A DNA stretch of 64,000 bases from Eucommia ulmoides (Eukaryota > Streptophyta > Magnoliopsida > Garryales > Eucommiaceae), in contig CM028330.1 of assembly GCA_016647705.1 (NCBI GenBank), forward strand, positions 35,043,534-35,107,533. Reading direction: 5' to 3'. The notes below the pieces were generated by a model. The model made no database searches and had not been told where the DNA came from. It saw only the letters and a program-made list of their open reading frames with translations. How positions within the stretch are numbered: the stretch's first letter is position 1; each line of letters begins with the position of its first letter. This document shows, piece by piece, positions 11,408 to 22,764 of this stretch. Both the position numbers and the translations under genes were made by a program.

Positions 11408-12621
11408 TACAAGTCAAAGAATTCTACAGCTGCAACAACTAGCATTAACCTATCTTTTACCTCCATCTTCAATTAATCTAAGAGACATAGAGACCATGCT
11501 TAAACAGGTTCTATCGAATACTGGTACCAAAACAACCTTGTCTGTTGTTATATTATGCTTAGATATTGATTTTGCAAGTTGTAATCATATGACATCTTAT
11601 GCTTCTTCTTCATCTTCTATTTTTTTTCCCATGATAAGCTTGCACCTAAGATCCCCACTGTCAATGGATAAATTATGTAAATCAACCACATTAGACATGT
11701 TGACACTCGCCATTTACTTCTCCCTGGTAAATATTTGATCCTTGATCTTACTCTTTAATCTTATTTCTATTGGACAACTATGTGATCCTAGATTTTACTT
11801 GTATTTTTCTCTGCTAGTTGTTGTGTACATGATCCTAAAACAGGGAAGTTTCTTGGGACCGGTTGTAAAGTCAGATGTCTCTTTGAGCTCACTAATCTGC
11901 AAGTTCTATACCCACTAACACCATATTGTCGGTAAACTTCCTCCATATCATCATCCTCACCCTTGGCATTGTGTCACTCTTGATTAGGTTATATTTTATC
12001 TAGTTATATCAATTCTCTTATTTCTAGTGGGCAGTTAGGTTCGATGTGAGCCATTTGATTGTAGTCATCGTTATCTTGCAAAATAACCTACTTTACCTTT
12101 TAATGATAATCATTATGTTTTTTTGGCACATTTGATTTAGTGTATTATGATATTTTGAGCCTTTCCCTCATGCAACAATTATCGGTTCTCGATATTTTAT
12201 CATATTCGTGAACGACTACTCTTGTAATATATGGTTGTTTTTTTTGAAAAATAGACTTGAATAATTTATTCTGATTTATCTTTCGTGAATAAAATTTAAT
12301 TTTCTCGCGATATTAAAGTTTTTCATTGAAATAATACCATGGAATATAAGGATTGTACCTTTCTCAACATGTTTCACAAAAATGGCATGTCTCTCATCGC
12401 TCATGCCTTGGAACATACCAAAAAATGGAAGATTCAAACACAAACGTAGACACATTTTAACACAATTCGTTATCTACTTATCTCTTTATCTTTTTCTTGG
12501 CGCTTTTGGGGTGAAGCCACCCTAACTAAAGAATACACTATAAATCGTATTTTTTCTGCTACCATTAAGTATCAGACACCATATGAGCGCCTTTTTGATA
12601 ATCCTCTCACTTGCTTCTCTC
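11408..12621 (+). pseudogene. Copia protease and integrase remnant, copy 1
   Basis: Protease text with the signature LDIDFASCNHMTSY (from LDSGASxHMT) lies at about 11557-11600; the catalytic aspartate position is altered. It is followed by the pre-integrase region (the LISIGQLCDLGF-like string near 11750-11800 and GKFLGTG near 11845) and the integrase zinc finger and core up to about 12600. Stops and frameshifts occur throughout. No reverse transcriptase or RNase H follows. Instead the sequence jumps at about 12621 into a second copy of the same block. Confidence 0.75.
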
Positions 12622-13935
12622 ACCTTCGTAAGGTATCAAAAAACCAAATCACTATCTTTCTGATTGTTCAAAACTACCAACTCAATCATCCGGGAGCTAT
12701 TAAATGTGAATCAATCCCGTTCTTGTGGCCTTTAGAATAAGTCACAATCAATTGTACTACAAGTCAAATAATTATGCCGCTACAACAACTAACACTAACC
12801 CATATTTATCTCCATCTTCAATCAATTTGAGAGACATCAAGACCATGCTTAAACAGGTTCTATCAAATATTAGTATCAATATAACCCTGTCTGCTGGTAT
12901 ATTATGCTTGGACATTGATCCTGCCTATTGCAATCATATGACATTTTATGCTTCCATTTGTTTTTTTTTTTTCAAAGTCATAATGAGCATGCACAAATGA
13001 TCCACACCGTCAATGGATAAAATATGTCAGTCAGCCACATTACACATGTTGATGCTTGCCATTTATTTCTCCCTGACAAATATTTAATCCTTAATCTTAC
13101 TTTTAATCTTATTTCTATTGGCTAACTATGTGATCTTAGATTTGGCATGTATTTTTCTCTACTGATTATTGTCTACACGTTCCTCAAACAGGGAAGCTTC
13201 ATGGGACTGGTTGTAAAGTTAGATGTTTCTTTGAGCTCACTAATTTGCAAGTTCCATACCCACTAACACCATATCTCTAGTCAACTTCCTCCATCTCATC
13301 ATCCGCACCCTTGGCATTGTGGCACTCTCTCTTGGGTCATGTTTTATCTAGTCATATCAATTTTTTTATTTCTAGTGGGCAGTTAGGTTCAATATGCGCC
13401 CTTTGATTGTATTCATTGTTATCTTGCAAAACAACCAGATTTACTTTTTAATGATAAGCATTATGTTTCTCTTATACATTTGATTTAGTGCATTACCATA
13501 TTATGAGCCTTTCCCTCATGCATCAATGATTCGTTCTTGATATTTTGTCATCTTTGTGGATGACTACTTTTGTTATATATGATTGTTTCTTTTGAAAAAA
13601 ATAGAACTGGATAATTTATTCTGATTTATCTTCCGCAGACAAAATTTAATTTTCTCGTGATATTAAAGTTTTTCATTGAAATAATACGAGGGAATATAAG
13701 GATTGTGCCTTCTCAACATACTTCACAAAAAATGACATGTCTCTCATCGCTCAGGTCTCGGAACATCCCAACAAAATGAAAGACCCGAACACAAATGTAA
13801 ACACATTTTTGACACAGTTTGGTATCTATTATCTCTTTATCCTTTCCCAGGTGCTTTTGGGGTGAGGTCTCGCTAACTGTGGCATGCATTATAAATCTTA
13901 TTTCTTCCACTACCATTAAGTATCAGTCACCAGTG
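12622..13935 (+). pseudogene. Copia gag-knuckle, protease and integrase remnant, copy 2
   Basis: This repeats 11268-12560 in the same orientation with many substitutions: the end of gag, then protease text (DPAYCNHMTFY), pre-integrase and integrase. The junction near 12605-12625 lies where integrase text (YERLF...HLR) and zinc-knuckle text share a TCTC-CCT-GTAAGGTAT string. That suggests unequal or illegitimate recombination at short homology. Copy 2 is also full of stops. It ends near 13935 with no RT or 3' LTR. Confidence 0.75.
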
Positions 13936-14540
13936 CCCCACTTTACATCTACTTCAAGGTAAGGAAGGAAGGACGGTTGGGGCGAGCCGTTGATTCCAAA
14001 ACACTTTTTGAACAATGTCATCCACAAGCGCACCTTAGAATGAGAACCAACATAGACTTACTCCGTGTTTTGTTTAATAAATGAGTGAAATGGATTTCAA
14101 TTTTACATTTAATTCAAATTTAAATGAGGGAAATTGAATTTCTTATCTATTGGGTTGGAATAGGCTCACTAGACTAGAATAAAAAACATAATTACCCAAT
14201 AGCCCATTACCCATGTCTCATAAAACAAATAAAAAACTAATGTAGATAGAAAATCCACTCTCAGTATTCTGTTAACCTATAACACCAAAGACTAAGGATG
14301 ACACCGGCGTAGTGTAAATTAAAGAACCTCCGGCATAAGAATAAGTCAATATGTTCTGACAAGAGATATAAGTATAGTAGTTTGAATCGTATGAATTACC
14401 CTAGCATTTATATCTATTTTCTCTGTTGAACCTCCATATTTCATTCTTTGTGTTAGTAGTTGGCTGGTAATCATTTCTATTTCTCCTATGTTATCGCATT
14501 ATCGAGCTGAGTGGCCATAATGGGCTGATTATGGGGGAAT
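13936..14540. other. Unassigned spacer
   Basis: No gene or clear element end was found. The stretch probably contains decayed repeat DNA. It should include the left limit of the next retroelement (A0), but no LTR could be aligned here. Confidence 0.4.
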
Positions 14541-15115
14541 GACCAGTTATTGTCTGACTAGATCCTTCACAGTCCTTGACCCAGGCTCGTTCTACGGCCA
14601 TCAAATTTGGATGGATGGCCCATCAAGAGGACTTGTTGGGCTGATCCAATTTACTGGTTGTTTTATTCTTATTCTTGGGTGTACTTATACAAGCCCAAGA
14701 GTTACGCTTAGGAGGCTTATTAGGCAGGAGTTTGAACCCTATCATTTTCCCCTAACTACTTCGCTATTTTCGAGAAGAAAAGTGAGGAGTCTTGAGACCC
14801 GAATTTTGAAGAAAACACCAAAAACTTTTCCTGATCCTTATTCTTGCATTCTTGCATTCTTGCTTTATCTCTTTGTTCTTTCTACACATATTTCTTTAAG
14901 GTAGATTTAATGTTTTCTGAATTCACTAGCTCCTATAGATATCGCTCCTAGAAGTAGTTTCAATAGTAGTACTGTAGAGGTTAGTTCCTTGCCTGATTTA
15001 GCCTTTGATTGGAAATCCTCGTTCTATTGATTTTTCGTACTTTGGGGGGGGAGGGGGGGGGGGGGGGGTGCTATGGCCCTTTCGATTTCCAAGAGAAATT
15101 AAATTTTGAACTTAG
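14541..15115 (+). other. Probable 5' region of an antisense gene in element A0
   Basis: This stretch precedes a plus-strand transposon-type domain. It may be the upstream part of that gene by analogy with the better-preserved copy in element D. It includes a weak ATACTT/TATACAAG promoter-like stretch near 14685-14695 and a G run with one A at 15044-15068. The open frame at 14539-14904 has no recognised similarity. Confidence 0.35.
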
Positions 15116-15119
15116 GGTT

Positions 15120-15530
15120 TGATACGGAATTCCCAATTCTGCCATCATTAGGATTCCCGGCGAATCTTAGCACCCCTAGGGAAGGTGAAACCTATTTTTA
15201 CCTCTGGATGTTTGAGTATGGCCTTCATCTTCCCTTCACTTATTTCTTTTGCAACTTCTTTAGGTTGTTATAGATCAATCCTGTCCAATTAGGCCCAAAT
15301 AGTTTTCACCATATCATGGGTGCAATTGCCCTTTCTCATATCAACAATGTTACCCTAACCCTTGAGATGGTAAGGTGCATGTGCTCCATGAAATTTAAAA
15401 ATTATTCAGAAGGTTTTACCTATCTATCCCATCTGATTGCCAATTTCTTACTGATCTTCCTTCCTCAATCAAAAAGTGAAAGAAGTGCTATCTATTTTTT
15501 AGTAGAGATTGGAAATTTTTTTCCCTGAGG
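15120..15530 (+). pseudogene. Putative gypsy-type transposon domain (Transposase_28-like), relic
   Basis: Joined frames read PREGETYFYLWMFEYGLHLP, then FFCNFF and INPVQLGPNSF, MGAIAL and a C-terminal LPQSKSERSAIYFLVEIG. This follows the family pattern PPxPFFxEvLxxxGLAPxQLxPNxWRxIvGfxvLC...GLPSSNKGWKxRFFFV of the plant domain known as 'putative gypsy type transposon'. The domain's function is unknown. It lies on + while the LTR and primer site of A0 are on -, so it is antisense to its host element, as in element D. It is broken by stops. Confidence 0.6.
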
Positions 15531-16828
15531 AAACGACGATAGTGTAGCCACCGCATTTTGTCCCACCTGTTTTGCATAATAAAAGTTCTTTGTCTAAATC
15601 AAAAATTCAGGCAAACTTTAAACCGATATTTAAAGGGACAAACTTTTGTGTTAGATTCCATAATTAATTTTTTCATAATGTTTTAATATAAGAAAATAAA
15701 AAAGATCGGCAGTTCCTGATGGATTCTGCCAATAATAAAAGCTTTGGCGTTAAAATTAATTTTTTTAAAAGTTAATTCAGGACCAAATTAATTAAATTGA
15801 AAGTGGTTTTCAAATGAATATCACTTTTAAGATATTTAATTTTGGTTTCCACCCATTAATTTCAAAAATTTCGGCTTTTGCACGTGCTTTGCATTTTGAC
15901 CCTAAAAACTGTATTTTCAATGATTTCGTAAAATTGGCGACCAATATCATTTTATTTTTCAAAATGGAATATTCCAATCATATTTCATTTTTACCCTCCT
16001 GAGCTCATTGGCTTAGTTCCTTGACCATTTCCATTAGCTAGTTATTAATAGTCTCTGGCATCCAAGCCATCTCGGCACTCGGGGAGATTCAGGGATACCT
16101 TTGGATGCCATCTTGGAATGGTTCTAAGCCCAATTGCGAGTGAAGATTGAACTTAGGATGGGGGAACCACAATCACCTTTTGTAGGACTAATTTTCTAGT
16201 CCTGTCCTTAAGACAAGTCCCATTTGTTAGTCCACGTGGATCTTAGGTAGCCTTGAAACCCATTCGAGTTCGAAGTGTCCAATTCTGATGGTGACCGTCT
16301 AGACAAACATAGCTATTTGGCGAATGAATTTTCATTTGTCTCAAAATATTATTACAACCATACTGAATGATTTCGAGATTTATTACATCTCGAAGTGTCA
16401 CAGTATAAGTGTAATCCTATGGGTTTAACAACAATTATTTTAAGACTAATGGAAATGTTTTTGTTACTTAATTCTCATAGAGATTGGAAACCTTAAACTG
16501 GTTTGGTTCTAAGACTCCCTAAAACACCATTAATCCACACACAAAATATAAATCCCTATTCCATGTCTTGCATCATAGAGTCTCAAAAGGTTTATCATTT
16601 GGGACAATATGGATGCAAAACAACTATACTTGTGTCTTGGAAGAGTATGCATTATAATAAATATATGTACAAAAAAAAAAAAAAAAAAATCCATCACAAC
16701 TTACACTTATTTAAAAAATAGAAGAAAAAGATAACAAAATAAAATACAACATTTGGACTTGAATTATTTGGATTTAGTTTGACATTTTAGGCTTGACCCT
16801 CTAACTATTCCCCAGTGAAGTCTCCAAC
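15531..16828 (-). mobile_element. Internal leader of a minus-oriented Tat-like element (A0)
   Basis: The stretch at about 16075-16240 matches the stretch at about 36170-36330 just inside element A (shared text around GAGTGAAGA, ACTTAGGATGGGGGAACCA). It ends at a primer-site relic at 16800-16828 whose minus strand reads TTGGAGACTTCACTGGGGA. The same site in element A reads TTGGCGAATCCGCTGGGGA. These mark the 5' leader of a Ty3/gypsy Tat-like element transcribed on -. No pol survives to the left. Confidence 0.6.
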
Positions 16829-17786
16829 TGACACGCCCCGATTTTCCAAAAGAATAGAAAGAATATGAAATAATAAAGTGTATAGAGAGGAGTTTTAAAG
16901 CGTCTATTTTTCTCAAAAGTACTTAGGCAGATTTAAAAAAGAAAGAGTCACAACCTAACATTGAGTTTAAATGGTATCCTAGGTAACCAAATTTTTTAGG
17001 AAAATAATTTAAAAGGCCTAAGTAATTTTGACTCCAAAGACAAGATCAAACTAAAGATTTATTTAAAAAGTTCAGAAGGTATGTTTGGGGAAGGTGTTAG
17101 GCACTCCAAGACGCCCGTCCGAAAATAGTACCTTATATCCAATTAAATCTAATTTGTTGAGGCCCGAATGTTTTATTTTATTTTGAAAATATTTTCCTTC
17201 TTATAAAATATTTTGGTAATTTTCAAATTAGGATGGGAGAAATTTTTGGTGTTTTTAGAATGTTCTTCCGATATGAGCTCTTATAAAATAATAAAGAATT
17301 TGTCAAAGATGATCCCCAAGGGAAAGTTTTATATATATTTTCGATAAACGTCTATAATTTATATGGGAAAATCAATCTAAGTAAATTACAAAAGTATAAA
17401 AGTATGAATGCAAGATGCAAAACATGATGATAATGATGTTAAACTAGCATTATATGAATCTACTTCTATTTATCAATGGCACATTTATTTTGTGATGAAA
17501 TGACTTAAGCTAACGGAATAACATGTTTATAGTTTTTAATGATTTTATTTTTATGAGAAATAGTTTACTTTAAGCGTGTAAATGCAAGGAATACGAATAC
17601 ATGAATAAACTAGGGTTCTTAAAAAAATTAACATAAATATATGAGAACAATATCTAATGTCAACATGGCGAATATGATATACAAAAATGGCTTATATGAA
17701 AAGTGTAAGTGGTGTACATGTCATAAGCATGCATATACTAAATGATGAAAAAAAAGTGGTTGGATGACATGAACTATAGTCATATT
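16829..17786 (-). repeat. A0 LTR, segment 1
   Basis: It begins with TGACACGCCCCG, equivalent to TGACGCGCCC at the left edges of both element A LTRs (22765 and 36794). The following text (GAGTTTTAAAGC, the stretch near 17095 ending GACGCCCGTCC, and ACCTTATATCCAATTAA) recurs in both A LTRs. The LTR is interrupted at 17787 by element B, continues at 22029, is interrupted again at 22765 by element A and resumes at 40860. Confidence 0.75.
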
Positions 17787-18623
17787 TGTAATATTGTGGA
17801 AAAAAAATTATTTTGAAAAAAATTATTTTATATAAGTTTAACATTTTTGAAACTATTTTGTAAATTTGATGTATAAATAAATAGTTGATATTTTTTGGGG
17901 ATATAATTAATATTATCTTTATTTTAAAAAGGATTTGAGTGTAAATAATATTAAAATAATATAAAATGATTATAATGCATGCATAATTGGTATTATAAGT
18001 TTGAAACACGTAATGTGGCATACATAATATCAAATAGACAAAGATAACTATACATTATAATATTATGGATGAATAATTAGGAATTGGTATTATGCATGCC
18101 ATATTACATGTCTCAAACTTATAATACCAATTATGCAAGGCCAATGGGGGTGAAACCGCGCCAGAAATTTATTTGAATGTATTTGAAAATGGTGCGGTGC
18201 CAAAATTTTTATTCGGATTTCTATTCAAAGTTGTAATAATTGTATTTGTTATTTACTGTTTGAAAAATTAAATCGATGTATTCGATAAATATAATTGGTC
18301 GCCAAAGCGTTGAAAATTTATCGAATTTTGCAGATTAGAATATCAGTCGCGCACACAAAACGCAACCGGAAATATATTTGAATTTTTATTTGTAAAAATT
18401 GTATTTATGATTTAGTGTTGTAATCGGTGAATTCGATAATTACAATTTTTGTCGTCGCATGGTAAATTAAAATATTTTCATAAGACGAATTATGAATTAC
18501 TGAACGCCGTCGCATTATTAATTTATCATATTTTATAGAATAAAAATTTGATCAATCAGATTTTGGTTTAAATTCTCAAATGGGAGAAACCGAGTGACGG
18601 CCCTAGGAAATTGGGTCATTACA
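17787..18623 (+). repeat. Element B, left LTR
   Basis: It starts TGTAATATTG and ends GGTCATTACA, directly followed by a primer site. It matches 20772-22028 over most of its length. A block between about 18030 and 18140 is rearranged relative to the right LTR and makes a hairpin with the preceding sequence. The host pentamer left of it (ATATT) nearly matches ATATG right of the other LTR. Confidence 0.85.
17980..18137. repeat. 53-bp inverted repeat within the left LTR of B
   Basis: Arms at 17980-18032 and 18085-18137 are reverse complements with only a handful of mismatches, separated by 52 bases. The left arm is present in the right LTR; the right arm is not. The right arm therefore looks like an inverted duplication that arose after insertion, with loss of the (AT)n-containing block kept in the other LTR. 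Confidence 0.85.
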
Positions 18624-20771
18624 AGTGGTATCAAAGTGAGTTTGCAACCGCCTTAGGCTTGGATAATGGTACCCATTACTCATAATAAGTGAAGTGATAC
18701 TTAAAAATAATAATTTTCGTATTACTCATTAATTAAAAAAATAAAAATATATAAATATCGATATGGATATGAAGTTGATCTTTGTGCACATTAAATGTGG
18801 GAAACAATTTGTAATCTATTTTCCCACTTTTTAATATTTTTAGCCAGTTCATAATAATGGCACGGTTTATCACCAATAATCACCAATATTTACGGCTAAG
18901 GTTATTATATAAAATTGACAGAAGTAGTTGGATTGGGCCATATTATTTACGGTAATATGGTACAAGTATATATATGTTATATCTTAATAAAATTGAATTT
19001 TAACTAACTTAAGAACAAAAAGAAAAAAGAAAAAAACGTGAACGGGCATTGACGTCTCCGTTATGTTTTTCGGTCGTTTGACACTTTGCACCATGTATTA
19101 TTACCATGATTTCACTTCGGTCCCTACAGTTTTAATTTGAACATATTAACATCTTAGATGACGGTTGATTAATGTAACTTACCAATAATAAGTTAAATAA
19201 ACCTGAGTGAGTGCCGTGTTAACCGTGGGCCATAGGAATTGTCGCTAAATTGAAAATATTAATTTAAAGGTGTGTACTGTCTTCTATATAAATCGTTAAA
19301 TTATATTTTCGTATTAAATTGTGAAAAAAAAAATGTTGATGGAAACGGACCATTTTACGATAATTAATGGATCAAGTAAAATTTTAAAGGTGAAAAATAA
19401 TTTTATTAGCCTGCTATGTCATCATAATTGTTTTCTTGTCAGGAGGGCCAGTCCTGCGAGATGTGGATATATGTTGTTACCTGTCAGACAAATCTTATAT
19501 GGTGAATATATTATATATGTTGTTACCTGTCAAGCAAGTCCTACATGGTGGATATATTATATATGTTATTACCTGTCAGGCAAGTCCTGCATGGTGGATA
19601 TGATAACTTCCGATCGTGAGATAAAATGATCATATGGCTGGCAAGAAAGTATTTTATGTTATTATATACAAGTGAGTTGATCAGTTGATTTAAATTTGAT
19701 TGTTCAGTTATGATGATATTTTGTTGGGGTTTGGATACTGCCCAGTGTGGCTATATTTTATTGGAAAGTGAATTTTGATAAAAAAAAAAATACTTGATCC
19801 ATAAAATACTTTTATACTACGAAGACAGTACACCGATAAAAATAATTCAGATAAATATTGGTCCATTACTAATGATTGGTAGAGGCGGAGCGTGGGGTCA
19901 TTGTGAAACTATCGGAAGCCAATTATTATTTTGAAATATTAATTTAAATTTTTGAGCTTAATTGGTGTTGTAGAAATGCAAGTTGGGGCTTTATGTAATA
20001 TATTTTTTTATGCATTTCACGTGAGTATTGAATTCAGTATTAAACTCGTTATGTTATGTGACTTTAGAGATGTAATTATGTGATTTAAGACGTATCTGAT
20101 TTTTATAGTTTGATACGAATTTAGGTGTTTGAAATGTATTTGGATGGTTAAGACATAATTATGTGTTGGTGACATATTTACGTGGTTCTAGATATTTATG
20201 TGGTTTGAGATATATTTATGTATTTCGAGAGTATTTACGAGATTGACACATAATTATGTAATTCATATGTATTTATGTGTTTTCAGACGTATTGCGAAAA
20301 CGTTTATTATTTGAAGTTTGGATTGTGATAATATTTATAAAAAGTTTACGAGATTATTGAAATCTTAATATGGATATTACAATTGAGTATTTTTAGTCTC
20401 ACGGGATAATTCACAAGGAATTGGGCTATCTGTTAGATAAGATGGTAGTGTTGTGATATGTTGGCTTGAAATGTTGGGAAGAATTGATAAATGTCGGTTA
20501 TGGGATATGACATTAAACTTGAAAAGTCATACCAAATGAGAAAATTATTGAGGTCGAAGACTTAATGGAATTGAGATAGACCCAATCCAGTGAGACTACC
20601 GTGATATTTAAAGATATATTGTTATTTATTATAATTATCAGAATAGCATAGCGGGAGCGTGGTGATGACTTTTGGTTATTATTTAACCAAGAATGACTAG
20701 TGCATTGCGATTCTGAATTATTATTGTTTGAATGAAATTTCGAGGACGAAATTTATTTAAAATGGGTGGAT
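18624..20771 (+). mobile_element. Element B interior: non-autonomous chromovirus-like retrotransposon
   Basis: It begins with the primer site TGGTATCAAAGTGAG (18626-18640) and ends with GAGGACGAAATTTATTTAAA and the purine tract AAAATGGGTGGAT before the right LTR. That tail (GGACGA followed by a purine tract and TGTAATA) is typical of plant Tekay/Del-type chromoviruses. The 2.1-kb interior has no gag, RT or integrase text, so the element depends on relatives for mobilisation or is an internally deleted copy. It carries 46-bp tandem repeats (19448-19606) and degenerate short repeats around 20040-20300 built on TATTTATGTG-like words. Confidence 0.75.
19448..19606 (+). repeat. 46-bp tandem repeats in element B
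   Basis: The string TGTTGTTACCTGTCA recurs at 19472, 19518 and (with one change) 19564, giving a period of 46. Each copy is followed by CAAGTCCT-like and TGGTGGATAT-like text. The repeats translate without stops in one frame, which makes the 102-codon open frame at 19321-19629 look gene-like, but it has no recognised similarity. Confidence 0.85.
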
Positions 20772-21112
20772 TGTAATATGCCGGAAAAAAATTTATTTTG
20801 AAAAATATTATTTTATATAAGTTTAATATTTTTGGAACTATTTTATAAATTTGAGGTATAAATAAATAGTTGATATTTTTTTGGGATATAATTAATATTC
20901 TCTTTATTTTAAAAGGGATTTAAGTGTAAATAATATTAAAATAATATAAAATGATTATAATGAATGCATAATTGGTATTATAAGTTTGAGACACGTAATG
21001 TGGCATGCATAATATCAAATAGATAAGGATAACTATACATTATAATATTATGCATGCATAATTAAGAATTAGACATGTATAGATGCAAAACTCTACTTAT
21101 TATTGTGTATAC

Positions 21113-21190
<78 letters not shown>

Positions 21191-22028
21191 GGGAGGAGGG
21201 TAGTGAAGATTTTCATCGCCTATATACAAAAAAAATACATTATATTTATGGAGTGAGAAGATTATATTTATATACGTTCGATTCCAGTTCGGATTTTAAT
21301 TTTGGATTTCAAGTACAAATTTCTAACTCTTTTAAAATGTGTATTTAATATTCCTACCATGTGGTTTATATTATTATTATGGTTGAATTTTTAACGGTTA
21401 AATTTTATGAAATATTTATGATTATTTAAAATTATGTAGAAATCATGTCAATGTGTTTGTGTCTTATTAACTAAATGCATGTATTAGGGGGGAGTTGGAG
21501 TTCTATTGAGCATTGGCTCACAACCCCACAGTTTTGATTGCAGGGCCAGTGGGGTCAAAACCGCGCCAGAAATTTATTTGAATGTATTTGAAAATGGTGC
21601 GGCACTAGAAATTTTATTCGGATTTCTATTCAAAGTTGTTATAATTGTATTTATTATTTACTGTTTAAAAAATTAAATCGATGTATTCGATTAATATAAT
21701 TGTTCGCCAAATCATTGAAAATTTATCGAATTTTACAGATTAGAATATCGGTCGCACATACGAAACGTGACCGAAAATATATTTGAATTTTTATTTGTAA
21801 AAATTGTATTTATGATTTAGTGTTGTAATCGGAGAATTCGATAATTACAATTTTCGCCGTCGCATGATAAATTAAAATATTTTCATAAGATGAATTATGA
21901 ATTACTGTGCATCGTCGCATTATAAATTTACCAGATTTTATAGAATAAAAATTTGATCAATCGAATTTTGGTCTAAATTCTCAAATGGGAGAAATTGAGT
22001 GACAACCCTGAGAAACCGGGTCATTACA
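20772..22028 (+). repeat. Element B, right LTR
   Basis: It starts TGTAATATGCC and ends GGTCATTACA, matching the left LTR. It is longer (1257 against 837 bases) because it retains a block containing ACAT units and an (AT)n run at about 21115-21187. The pentamer right of it, ATATG (22029-22033), continues the host A0 LTR and agrees with the left flank at 4 of 5 positions. Confidence 0.85.
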
Positions 22029-22764
22029 ATATGTGATGTAATAAAGCATAAAAAGTGTAGGTAGCGAAAAATATCCTAAACATGCATATACTAAATGGTA
22101 AAAAAGTAGCTCGATGACATGAATTATGGAGTCTAAAATGACATATATAATGTAATAAACATGAAAAGTGTTAGTGGTGAAAAGTGTCATAAACATGTCT
22201 AACTGATACATGAGATGATACGCAAAATGGCGTGGAATATTACTTGCTACATGAATGCGATGTCATGGAATGGTTACTTTCTTAATTTGCCGAATTAAGT
22301 CAAACAAGTTCCAATTTGACATTCTCTTAAATCCTATGGAGATGAGAATAAAGGGAAAGTCACAGAAATAAGTTTGTTTACATTAAGCCCTCCAAAGACT
22401 TAGGTAAGGTCCGACAAAACGATTTAACAAGGGAAATGATTTTTTAAACTGGCCGTTTCTAAATTCCACTCTGTTTGGGGATAGAAATATCTCTTTCAAT
22501 TTATCGAATTGTTGAATCACCCTAAAGCTTGTAAGAATTAATTCTTACAAAAAATTTCAATTTTTTTAATTTTATATTTTTCGAATTTAGATATAAAATT
22601 TAGATATAACAACAACATATATAATGAGATGTTTAAGACAAAGATGAATAAAAAAAAAATCCTCATCTAATGCTCAGAGGCTAAGCTTGAGCAGGAAGAA
22701 CTTCATCCTGACGTTTTCATAGAATCCTTGGATGATTTTAACAAAATTAAACTTGTAGAAATTT
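22029..22764 (-). repeat. A0 LTR, segment 2
   Basis: It resumes A-family LTR text after element B: compare ATATGTGATG here with CTATATGTGAT near 23637 in the element A LTR, and the CTATGGAGATGAGAAT string present in all copies. It stops at 22764, where element A inserted, leaving AATTT (22760-22764) as target duplication. Confidence 0.75.

Noticed and set aside
19321..19629. Protein-coding gene in element B
   Set aside because: The frame exists largely because of 46-bp tandem repeats and has no recognised domain.
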